Assembly: GCA_024645005.1 (NCBI GenBank)
Contig: JAHEGS010000004.1
Location: forward strand, 1 to 44,319
Source: Bacteroidota bacterium
GTDB lineage: Bacteria; Bacteroidota; Bacteroidia; NS11-12g; UBA9320
Direction of reading: 5' to 3'
Length of the DNA stretch: 44,319 bases
Shown: piece after piece, positions 9,096-15,875 of the stretch
How positions within the stretch are numbered: position 1 is the stretch's first letter
Layout of the letters: each line of letters begins with the position of its first letter
Program-made: the position numbers and the translations under genes
Notes under the pieces: generated by a model
Database searches by the model: none
Told to the model about the DNA's origin: nothing
What the model saw: the letters and a program-made list of their open reading frames with translations, nothing else

Positions 9096-9441
9096 AGATC
9101 AAATCAAACTCCAGGCTCATATCGAAGCAAAGAATGCTGAAGGTAAGAAGTGGATGGATGAAAATCCTGGTTCCTATTACGGTATGACTGTCACTGATCC
9201 TGCGCATTGGGCAGATCAAGGTATTACTACTGTCGAGCAGTATGAGTACCAAATGGAGTACTATGGTCTGTTTGACTATATTGCTAACTTGACATCAAAG
9301 GGCAATGCTCGGTATTTGCTAAGTCTTTGTTGCACTATGGACGATTTGAATGTGGCTTACGAAAAATTCAATTCTAACTATGAGCATGATCCGGATCCTG
9401 CTATGGAAGCAGAAAAGGCATGGTGTGAGGATGCAGCATAA
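9088..9441 (+). CDS. Hypothetical protein (true start probably 9088, not 8980)
   Basis: GAGGAGGTGCGTAATG gives a good SD. The upstream part of the track ORF overlaps the 8943-9095 ORF. Confidence 0.6.
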   Translation: MTKDQIKLQAHIEAKNAEGKKWMDENPGSYYGMTVTDPAHWADQGITTVEQYEYQMEYYGLFDYIANLTSKGNARYLLSLCCTMDDLNVAYEKFNSNYEHDPDPAMEAEKAWCEDAA

Positions 9442-9686
9442 TGGATAAAGTAGAAACGTCTGAAGCATTCGGTTCAATGTTTACCACTCATCCTATTTCA
9501 CTATATGATAGTGGCGATGAACCTTCAGTATTAAAAGAATTTTTTGATATGCTACGAAAAGATTATGAAGATGCCGGTAAAAGCATTATTAATATGCAAA
9601 CGTATTATAATAGTGGTTATAATGGAGCGACTGATCAGTATGAAGGTAAAAAAGAATTTGGAATTGAAGTTGAATGGATTTACTAA
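9441..9686 (+). CDS. Hypothetical protein
   Basis: 81-aa ORF, coupled start (ATAATGG) after the previous stop. Confidence 0.5.
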   Translation: MDKVETSEAFGSMFTTHPISLYDSGDEPSVLKEFFDMLRKDYEDAGKSIINMQTYYNSGYNGATDQYEGKKEFGIEVEWIY

Positions 9687-9737
9687 TTTAGGAGACGCTC
9701 CTGTCTCGCTCCTCTCTCAGTAGAGCGTCTCCTAAAT
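9686..9737 (+). repeat. Perfect 15-bp inverted repeat with a 22-nt pyrimidine-rich loop, immediately 5' of the tRNA pair
   Basis: ATTTAGGAGACGCTC (9686-9700) and GAGCGTCTCCTAAAT (9723-9737) are exact reverse complements. No U-tract follows. Confidence 0.85.
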
Positions 9738-9743
9738 CCTTAT

Positions 9744-9819
9744 GGTTCCGTAGCTCAGTGGATAGAGCAACAGCCTTCTAAGCTGTGGGTCGAGGGTTCG
9801 AATCCTTCCGGAATCGCCA
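9744..9819 (+). tRNA. tRNA-Arg(TCT), CCA encoded
   Basis: Acceptor GGTTCCG/CGGAATC, anticodon stem ACAGC-CTTCTAA-GCTGT, T-arm GGTTCGAATCC, 3' GCCA. Confidence 0.93.
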
Positions 9820-9823
9820 ATAT

Positions 9824-9899
9824 ACTCGGTTAGTTCAGCGGTTAGAACCACGTGCTCATAACGCGTTTGTCGGGGGTTCGAATCCCTCACCGAGTACCA
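9824..9899 (+). tRNA. tRNA with CAT anticodon (elongator Met or Ile2/lysidine type), CCA encoded
   Basis: Acceptor ACTCGGT/ACCGAGT, anticodon loop CTCATAA, T-arm GGTTCGAATCC, 3' ACCA. Confidence 0.9.
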
Positions 9900-9917
9900 A
9901 TTTAAAGAGAATCATAT

Positions 9918-10133
9918 ATGTTTAAAACCGATGGTGAAGTAATTAAAGAAGCCTCTATTGGAAATAATAAATATGAATTAAGAACGAATGGTATTTTTGT
10001 CTATTCTAAAAACTTAAAAAAGTGGAGTACTTATGCAAGAAGAAACCTTGATCGACACTGGATTAGAATTAAAACCACGAGCAAAAAGGCTGAGTCAATC
10101 GGAAACAGCAAGAATAAGAAGAAGGAAAAATAA
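9918..10133 (+). CDS. Hypothetical small basic protein
   Basis: 71-aa ORF starting 18 nt after the tRNA. Its 3' half overlaps another ORF. Confidence 0.4.
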   Translation: MFKTDGEVIKEASIGNNKYELRTNGIFVYSKNLKKWSTYARRNLDRHWIRIKTTSKKAESIGNSKNKKKEK

Positions 10134-10200
10134 AGTAATTGTTTCTGAAGTTCAAGAACGCAGATATGCTCGTAATAGACGAATACGAAAGAATAAATAA
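10033..10200 (+). CDS. Hypothetical 55-aa Arg/Lys-rich protein (not in the ORF track)
   Basis: MQEETLIDTGLELKPRAKRLSQSETARIRRRKNKVIVSEVQERRYARNRRIRKNK*; overlaps 9918-10133 in a different frame. Confidence 0.4.
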   Translation: MQEETLIDTGLELKPRAKRLSQSETARIRRRKNKVIVSEVQERRYARNRRIRKNK

Positions 10201-10311
10201 CAGAATGGGTTGGTCGCCTAATAGACCCGATAGTCCTTAATGTTAGGGACGAAAACAAAGGAGAATGCATCCAGCGTTTATAAGTTGGCTCTGCTCAATT
10301 AGGGAGACTAT

Positions 10312-10455
10312 ATGTTAACTTGGTACGATTACGCAATGGTAGGTATTTTTTCATATACTATCAGTCAAGGATTAATATATAGTTTCCCATTTGCTCTTAT
10401 CGCATGGATTTGTTGGGTTCAATATATGTACCAAAGGAGAGATGGTCGTGTCTGA
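10312..10455 (+). CDS. Small transmembrane protein, 47 aa (not in the ORF track)
   Basis: MLTWYDYAMVGIFSYTISQGLIYSFPFALIAWICWVQYMYQRRDGRV*; SD AGGGAGA; overlaps the next start (GTG 10448). Confidence 0.5.
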   Translation: MLTWYDYAMVGIFSYTISQGLIYSFPFALIAWICWVQYMYQRRDGRV

Positions 10456-10711
10456 TGATATGTTTGATTTCGGTTTTACTGCAGTAGATGAGTCTGAATT
10501 ACAGGCTGTACAAGATGCGCAAAAGGCTGCTGGTGATGTTTCGGTAGAAGCAAGAACAAGTCAAGATAAGTTAGATAAACTCTATAATGCTATTATACCT
10601 CTCCTCAACAATCTAAAGAAAAATCCCGAAAAAGAATATATCCTTTGGCCTAATCGTATAGATAAGGTGGAAAAGTTCGAAGAACACCTCCTCAAAATAT
10701 ACCGCTCCTAA
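10448..10711 (+). CDS. Conserved T4-like marine phage hypothetical protein
   Basis: MSDDMFDFGFTAVDESELQAVQ...LYNAIIPLLNNLKKNPEKEYILWPNRIDKVEKFEEHL. GTG 10448 has AGGAG at good spacing; the ATG at 10442 is too close to it. Confidence 0.55.
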   Translation: MSDDMFDFGFTAVDESELQAVQDAQKAAGDVSVEARTSQDKLDKLYNAIIPLLNNLKKNPEKEYILWPNRIDKVEKFEEHLLKIYRS

Positions 10712-10772
10712 ACTTTTTTTAAACTATTTTACAAGTGTTTATTTTTATTACAAAAAATAATGCACTTTTTTG

Positions 10773-10801
10773 TTTACATTTGCCTAAAAATGGTTTATAA
10801 T
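10773..10801 (+). promoter_or_regulatory. Strong sigma70-type early promoter
   Basis: TTTACA-17-TATAAT, nearly identical to the promoter at 8879-8907. Confidence 0.8.
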
Positions 10802-10830
10802 ATATTATAAAATCAAAAGAGGAGATATAA

Positions 10831-11103
10831 ATGATTTTAAAAAATATTACAAAGTTGGAAAAAACCCTTTGGAAAGAAATTGTTGAATATGTAGGCGTTG
10901 ATAATGAAATGGCAGACTTTGTTGCTCAGGACCGTAATGATGTAATTACCTGTAAGGAACTTCTCCAGGCTGGCAAAATTACAGCTCTTCGCAATAAGGT
11001 TAACCATCTTGATACATTTATTCGCGATGGAGTTGTTCTTGCTCTAGCCAAAGACCTTGGCGATGAATGGGTTTCTAATGCACTTGGATATGAGGTACGC
11101 TAA
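10831..11103 (+). CDS. Hypothetical protein
   Basis: 90-aa ORF downstream of the promoter with an AGAGGAG SD. Confidence 0.6.
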   Translation: MILKNITKLEKTLWKEIVEYVGVDNEMADFVAQDRNDVITCKELLQAGKITALRNKVNHLDTFIRDGVVLALAKDLGDEWVSNALGYEVR

Positions 11104-11400
11104 ATGACAAATATTGTAATTACTAAAAATTCTACTTATGATGAACGTATGGAAGCTATTCGCGATGCCGCGGATCGGTTTGCCAAAATTAAAGCAAGAC
11201 GCGCAAGACTTGCCGCAAGTGCAGCTCGTGTTCGTAAATATGTGGATGAGGAAGAAAAGCCTAAGCGGAAAAAGTTTGATGATATGATTTCCAAAATGGA
11301 TGAAAATTATAACCATTATCAAGATGCCCCACAATATGCGGAGAAATATTATGGCGATAAGATGCGCGATACTGTTGCTATGGATAACGATTGGAACTAG
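11104..11400 (+). CDS. Hypothetical charged helical protein
   Basis: 98-aa ORF starting directly after the previous stop. Confidence 0.5.
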   Translation: MTNIVITKNSTYDERMEAIRDAADRFAKIKARRARLAASAARVRKYVDEEEKPKRKKFDDMISKMDENYNHYQDAPQYAEKYYGDKMRDTVAMDNDWN

Positions 11401-11629
11401 TGCTCAGGCACAAGATTGTTTCTATCAACAAGAAACCCAGTATCAAAATGGTACTGCTATAAATTCAGTCACTAAATACGATTGTGAATCTCCACCAGAG
11501 GTGATAGTGATTGAAAAGCCAGTAAAGGCAAAACAAAGAACCTTTGGTGAATTTTTGTTTGGTGTTGAAGAAGAAAATAATGGTGTCAGTCATCTTTTCA
11601 GCACTTTGGTCAGTATAGGAGTTATGTAA
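11351..11629 (+). CDS. Secreted/periplasmic small protein with signal peptide
   Basis: MAIRCAILLLWITIGTSAQAQ-DCF is a Sec signal with an AxA-type site. GGAGAAATATTATG start at 11351 is preferred over 11300. Confidence 0.55.
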   Translation: MAIRCAILLLWITIGTSAQAQDCFYQQETQYQNGTAINSVTKYDCESPPEVIVIEKPVKAKQRTFGEFLFGVEEENNGVSHLFSTLVSIGVM

Positions 11630-11754
11630 TGATTAAGTTTGGTTTTGGTATGATTGCTGGTGGTGCACTGGTAATTTATAATCCAGAGGTATTGAATTGG
11701 TTTGTGTCCTCTGGTATGCGTGATAATATTGTATCTGTTCTACAAGGAGTTTAA
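11629..11754 (+). CDS. Small hydrophobic protein, 41 aa (not in the ORF track)
   Basis: MIKFGFGMIAGGALVIYNPEVLNWFVSSGMRDNIVSVLQGV*; coupled with its neighbours (TAATG). Confidence 0.45.
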   Translation: MIKFGFGMIAGGALVIYNPEVLNWFVSSGMRDNIVSVLQGV

Positions 11755-11755
11755 T

Positions 11756-12415
11756 ATGAAACGGTTAGCATTGATTCCCCTCGTTCTGGCAGTTTCTGCT
11801 TGTGATAAAACCCCACCAGAGACAGCAATGTCAAAACAGATGTATGAATATAAAAAGGCACAAGTCTCTGAACAGCTAGACACAATGCCTGAATGGTATA
11901 CGGCAATTCCGATAAAAGATGATGCTGTATATGCTGTTGGTACTGCACTAACCCCAGATATGCAATTGACAGTTGATATTGCCATTCTTTCGGCTAAGAC
12001 AACTTTGGCCGATAGAGCAAATAGTCGCCTTCGTTCACAATTAAAATTATTTAAAACTAAATTAGGTGTTGATGATTTTGATAGTGTTGTTCAAAATGAC
12101 TTTGAACAAGTAACTCGCAACATTATTGCAGATGCAGATGTTGCAGGTTATACAGTTAAGGAAACAAAACTTGTTCAAAACGGTACTCAATTCCGTGCAT
12201 ATGTTCTACTAGAATATAAAAATTCAGTAGCTAATCAAATGATTAAAACACGCCTTGCGAGTAATGAGCCACTTTATACTGAACTAAGAGCAGCAGTTGC
12301 ATTTAAGGAAATGGATACTGCCGTCGAAGCTCAAAAAAATAGTGAATTAAATGAGAAAAAAGCCATTATTGATCAAGTTATTGGTTTACAAACTCCAGAA
12401 AATGTAGTAGAATAA
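11756..12415 (+). CDS. LPP20-like lipoprotein
   Basis: MKRLALIPLVLAVSAC lipobox, then PEWYTAIPIKDDAVYAVGTALTPDMQLTVDIAILSAKTTLADR, an LPP20-type pattern. SD AAGGAG before ATG 11756. Confidence 0.65.
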   Translation: MKRLALIPLVLAVSACDKTPPETAMSKQMYEYKKAQVSEQLDTMPEWYTAIPIKDDAVYAVGTALTPDMQLTVDIAILSAKTTLADRANSRLRSQLKLFKTKLGVDDFDSVVQNDFEQVTRNIIADADVAGYTVKETKLVQNGTQFRAYVLLEYKNSVANQMIKTRLASNEPLYTELRAAVAFKEMDTAVEAQKNSELNEKKAIIDQVIGLQTPENVVE

Positions 12416-12419
12416 TATA

Positions 12420-12587
12420 ATGGAAAATTTATCTAGTGATCGTATGATGGCAATCAGCGTTTTTGAAGGTGAATTAGAGCGGATGAAAAACATTAAAAAT
12501 GGCGAATATGATGATATCGATAAAATCATTAGGCAATATCTTCAAGAGCGTATTAATGAAATGACTCGAAAAGGATACAACAGATAA
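12420..12587 (+). CDS. Hypothetical small protein, 55 aa (not in the ORF track)
   Basis: MENLSSDRMMAISVFEGELERMKNIKNGEYDDIDKIIRQYLQERINEMTRKGYNR*; TAATG overlap with the next gene. Confidence 0.5.
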   Translation: MENLSSDRMMAISVFEGELERMKNIKNGEYDDIDKIIRQYLQERINEMTRKGYNR

Positions 12588-12934
12588 TGACAATGCACCT
12601 CGTACGTGGTATGACTACACTATCAACACGCAAGCGAAAGTCACGTATTAAGACTGCAGCTGTGTTGGAAGAAGAACGCAAGACGGCTAAACTCCTCAAG
12701 TCTCTTGGGTATCAGAAAAATGCTAGTCGCTGGAAAGCTGACCTTCCAGATTATACCGTGTCCGAGACTGTGCCCACCAGCGACCTCATCATCAAGGTAG
12801 AAGGTAAGCGTAAAGCGAATCAGTATACTGGGGATGAGCTCGCTGGAATTGGCACCCTCCATAAATCAAATAGTGTTCCTATACGAAAGGATAGTAATGA
12901 TGCAAAAGAAATTGCTCGTATGCGTAGAGGTTAG
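12587..12934 (+). CDS. Conserved phage protein, possibly a PD-(D/E)XK nuclease-like fold
   Basis: ERKTAKLLKSLGYQKNASRWKADLPDY...SDLIIKVEGKRK (D-x5-ExK spacing)...GIGTLHKSNSVPI. The nuclease assignment is tentative. Confidence 0.35.
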   Translation: MTMHLVRGMTTLSTRKRKSRIKTAAVLEEERKTAKLLKSLGYQKNASRWKADLPDYTVSETVPTSDLIIKVEGKRKANQYTGDELAGIGTLHKSNSVPIRKDSNDAKEIARMRRG

Positions 12935-12970
12935 TCTATTTTTAAGTGGATGTGATAGAGCTAGAAATTT

Positions 12971-13054
12971 GCCCGCGTGATGGAATGGTAGACATAACGG
13001 ACTTAAAATCCGTGGCCTTAAGGCGTGGGAGTTCGAATCTCCCCGTGGGTACCA
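12971..13054 (+). tRNA. tRNA-Leu(TAA), long variable arm, CCA encoded
   Basis: Acceptor GCCCGCG/CGTGGGT, anticodon stem ACGGA-CTTAAAA-TCCGT, T-arm AGTTCGAATCT, 3' ACCA. Confidence 0.92.
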
Positions 13055-13085
13055 AAAATAAATTAAAAAAAATGCATTTTAGGGG

Positions 13086-13114
13086 TTTACATTTGCCTCA
13101 ATGCGTGTTAGAAT
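13086..13114 (+). promoter_or_regulatory. Sigma70-type early promoter
   Basis: TTTACA-17-TAGAAT, preceded by the AAAATGCATTTTAGGGG block shared with 8879-8907. Confidence 0.75.
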
Positions 13115-13141
13115 AGTATCATAATCAAAGAGGAGAATATT

Positions 13142-13471
13142 ATGAGATATGAAATTTACCAAATGGATAAGGAACATACTACATACCTTGTAGAAAATGA
13201 ACCAGATATCTATTTTAACATCAGTCGGGGTAATATTACACCCGTTGATTTTCTAGCACACTATCAATTAGTTGCTGAAATTGAAGCAAATGATTTGAAT
13301 GAGGTATTTAATATCGGTAATAATGTTGGACCAGAAGAAAAGATTACTAGGATTGCTAGAATGCATTCTATTTCTGTTGGTGATGTAATCCGAGATGATA
13401 CTAATAAACTATTTGTAGTGAAACCAATAGGTTTCGAAAGATTCCATGCATCAGCAACGGAGGTAGCATAA
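13142..13471 (+). CDS. YodL-domain-like phage protein
   Basis: YEIYQMDKEH...LNEVFNIGNN...RIARMHSISVGDVIRDDTNKLFVVKPIGFERF resembles the YodL pattern (HSLSVSDVV...GF). Confidence 0.45.
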   Translation: MRYEIYQMDKEHTTYLVENEPDIYFNISRGNITPVDFLAHYQLVAEIEANDLNEVFNIGNNVGPEEKITRIARMHSISVGDVIRDDTNKLFVVKPIGFERFHASATEVA

Positions 13472-13472
13472 C

Positions 13473-14603
13473 ATGCCTATGATTAAACGTAAAAAGAAAA
13501 CAGTTAGGGCTAGAGCTCGTACCGGTATTGCAGCTGCCCCTATTGAAAAAGGCTATGATGTTGTCAAGTATTATTTTCATATGGAACTAGATCGTAAGGA
13601 TCTTGCTGCTAGCATTAAAACTTATGTAAAACGTGTTTATAATAAAAAAGATGCATCTGCTATTTTGGCTAATCCTGAATATAAATTTACTGCATTCAGC
13701 CATTATGCATGTATCTCATTTTGGATGAATAGTGCATTACCTACAGATGAAAAAACCGAATATTGGGAAAACAGTCTTAAAAAATATTTGGCTGGCCTTA
13801 TTGAGTCTGGTAAAATCATTCTAAGTGAGAATGAAAAGAAAGTAGAAAATAAAGCAAATGATAATGTGATTACACTATCGCCTGCTCAAAGACTTGCTAA
13901 TAAAATTTCAAATACTATTATGCAAGATCTGCTTGATTTGGAAGATGCATGGATCGAGGGAGATAAGGCTGAACTCGATATATATCAACAATTTAAAAAG
14001 CATGGGTTGAGTGGTTCTGCCACAATCCCTGTGCGTAAAGTAATTGAGGGATGGGTCGTAGATTATGAAGATGCGTTCCACAAGCGTTGTGAGCAGGCAG
14101 TTGAAGGATATTCACACCTGAAGCGACCCGAACTCAAGCGACGGCTATCGGAGTGCAGTAAAATGCTCGATGATCTAGACCGTATAAAATCTGCTGCACG
14201 TGCCACTAGGGCTACAAAAGTCAAAGGACCTCGTGCAGCAGACAAACAAATTGGTAAGGTTAAATATAAAAAAGAGGATACCGAATTTAAGTTGGTATCC
14301 ATTCCACCAATTAAAATTATTGGTTCATTTAGGTTATATGTTTTTAATACTAAACATAAATCATTAACCGAATATGTTACCGAAAGTCCTAACGGATTTG
14401 AAATTTCTGGTACTACAATTAAAAACTTTGGTCCTACAAGCCGTTCAACGCGGCTTAGAAAACCACTAGATTTCTTACCTGTGGTATTAGGTAAAACTCC
14501 AAATCAAATTGATAAGGAGTGGAAGACACTTACTACTAAAACAAATACACCCAATGGTAGGTTAAACGAAGATACAATCTTATTAAGGGTATTGGATAAA
14601 TAA
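13473..14603 (+). CDS. Conserved T4-like phage hypothetical protein
   Basis: 376-aa ORF between the YodL-like and gp33-like genes. No catalytic motif recognised. Confidence 0.55.
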   Translation: MPMIKRKKKTVRARARTGIAAAPIEKGYDVVKYYFHMELDRKDLAASIKTYVKRVYNKKDASAILANPEYKFTAFSHYACISFWMNSALPTDEKTEYWENSLKKYLAGLIESGKIILSENEKKVENKANDNVITLSPAQRLANKISNTIMQDLLDLEDAWIEGDKAELDIYQQFKKHGLSGSATIPVRKVIEGWVVDYEDAFHKRCEQAVEGYSHLKRPELKRRLSECSKMLDDLDRIKSAARATRATKVKGPRAADKQIGKVKYKKEDTEFKLVSIPPIKIIGSFRLYVFNTKHKSLTEYVTESPNGFEISGTTIKNFGPTSRSTRLRKPLDFLPVVLGKTPNQIDKEWKTLTTKTNTPNGRLNEDTILLRVLDK

Positions 14604-14849
14604 ATGTCAACAGTAGAATCACACTTTCTGAGTAAGAGTAAATTCACAAAACTTATTGAAAGTACCGTAACCGAATTGAGGATCAGCTATATGGATGCTG
14701 TTCTTCATCTCTGTGAAAAGAATGATATTGATCCACAAGATGTCAGTAAATTCATTTCACCTATTATCAAAAACAAGTTGGAGGCCGAAGCAATGAATCT
14801 TAATTTTTTACCTAAAATTAATTCTATCGACTCGGCCTTTTTTGAATAA
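14604..14849 (+). CDS. 33: gp33-like late-transcription coactivator
   Basis: FTKLIESTVTELRISYMDAVLHLCEKNDIDPQDVSKFISPIIKNKLEAEAMNLNFL resembles T4 gp33; adjacent to gene 32. Confidence 0.7.
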   Translation: MSTVESHFLSKSKFTKLIESTVTELRISYMDAVLHLCEKNDIDPQDVSKFISPIIKNKLEAEAMNLNFLPKINSIDSAFFE

Positions 14850-14865
14850 AAACATTATATATAGT

Positions 14866-14894
14866 TTTACATTACAGCTATAATGTATTATAAT
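14866..14894 (+). promoter_or_regulatory. Sigma70-type promoter for gene 32
   Basis: TTTACA-17-TATAAT; TGTATTATAATAAACATA is shared with the promoter at 8186-8214. Confidence 0.75.
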
Positions 14895-14937
14895 AAACAT
14901 ATAAACATACTTCAGTCATACAAAGGATATAATCACT

Positions 14938-15843
14938 ATGTCATTCGAAGCACTAAAACGTAACCGTACAGATATCTCTAAACTCGTTCAAGCCGCAGAG
15001 GCCGCAGGTGGTCCAGGTGGTGAAAAGAAAAATTATGATGATGAACGAATTTGGAAACCAACTGTAGATAAGGCCGGAAATGGTTATGCAGTCCTCAGAT
15101 TCCTACCAGCAGCAGAAGGAACTGATCTCCCATGGGTTCGATATTGGGACCATGGATTTAAAGGACCAACCGGTTTATGGTATATCGAGAACAGCCTTAC
15201 ATCTATTGGTCAAGCTGATCCAGTCGGCGAACTCAACTCACGGCTCTGGAATTCTGGACACGAAGAAGATAAGGAAACAGCCCGAAAGCAAAAGCGGCGA
15301 CTACATTACGTAGTAAATGCTCTGGTTGTTGAGGATCCATCGGCTCCTCAAAACGAGGGACGTGTTGTTCTCTATAAATTTGGTAAAAAGATCTTTGATA
15401 AAATCATGGATGTTATGCAACCATCGTTTCAAGATGAAAAGCCTGTAAACCCATTTGACTTTTGGAGTGGTGCAGACTTTAAGTTGAAGATTCGCCAGGT
15501 TGAAGGTTATCGTAACTATGATAAATCCGAATTTTCATCCTCATCAGCACTATATGATGGTGATGAATCAAAATTGGAATCCATTTATAATGGGTTACAT
15601 AATCTAAGTGAATTTAATGATCCAAAGAACTACAAAACCTACGATGAACTAAAAACAAAATTGGCAAGAGTTCTAGGGGAAGAGGCATCTATGGGTGCTC
15701 CAACCATGCAACAGGAAGTGCAGATGAACACACCAGCTGCTCCGCCAGAATATAAAGTTGCAGAACCAGTTACAGCAGAACAAATGAATTTGTCTGATGA
15801 TGATACTATGTCATATTTTGCTAAGTTAGCTCAGGAAGACTAA
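14938..15843 (+). CDS. 32: gp32-like single-stranded DNA-binding protein
   Basis: MSFEALKRNRTDISKLVQAAEAAGG...YAVLRFLPAAEGTDLPWVRYWDHGFKGPTGLWYIENSLTSIGQADPV, with an acidic C-terminus. Confidence 0.92.
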   Translation: MSFEALKRNRTDISKLVQAAEAAGGPGGEKKNYDDERIWKPTVDKAGNGYAVLRFLPAAEGTDLPWVRYWDHGFKGPTGLWYIENSLTSIGQADPVGELNSRLWNSGHEEDKETARKQKRRLHYVVNALVVEDPSAPQNEGRVVLYKFGKKIFDKIMDVMQPSFQDEKPVNPFDFWSGADFKLKIRQVEGYRNYDKSEFSSSSALYDGDESKLESIYNGLHNLSEFNDPKNYKTYDELKTKLARVLGEEASMGAPTMQQEVQMNTPAAPPEYKVAEPVTAEQMNLSDDDTMSYFAKLAQED

Positions 15844-15851
15844 AAATAATA

Positions 15852-15875
15852 GGGCCACTCTTTATGGGGTGGCCC
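15852..15875. terminator. Bidirectional terminator hairpin between convergent gene 32 and the tape-measure gene
   Basis: GGGCCAC-TCTTTATGGG-GTGGCCC. On the minus strand it is followed by TATTATTTTTA (U-rich). Confidence 0.65.
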
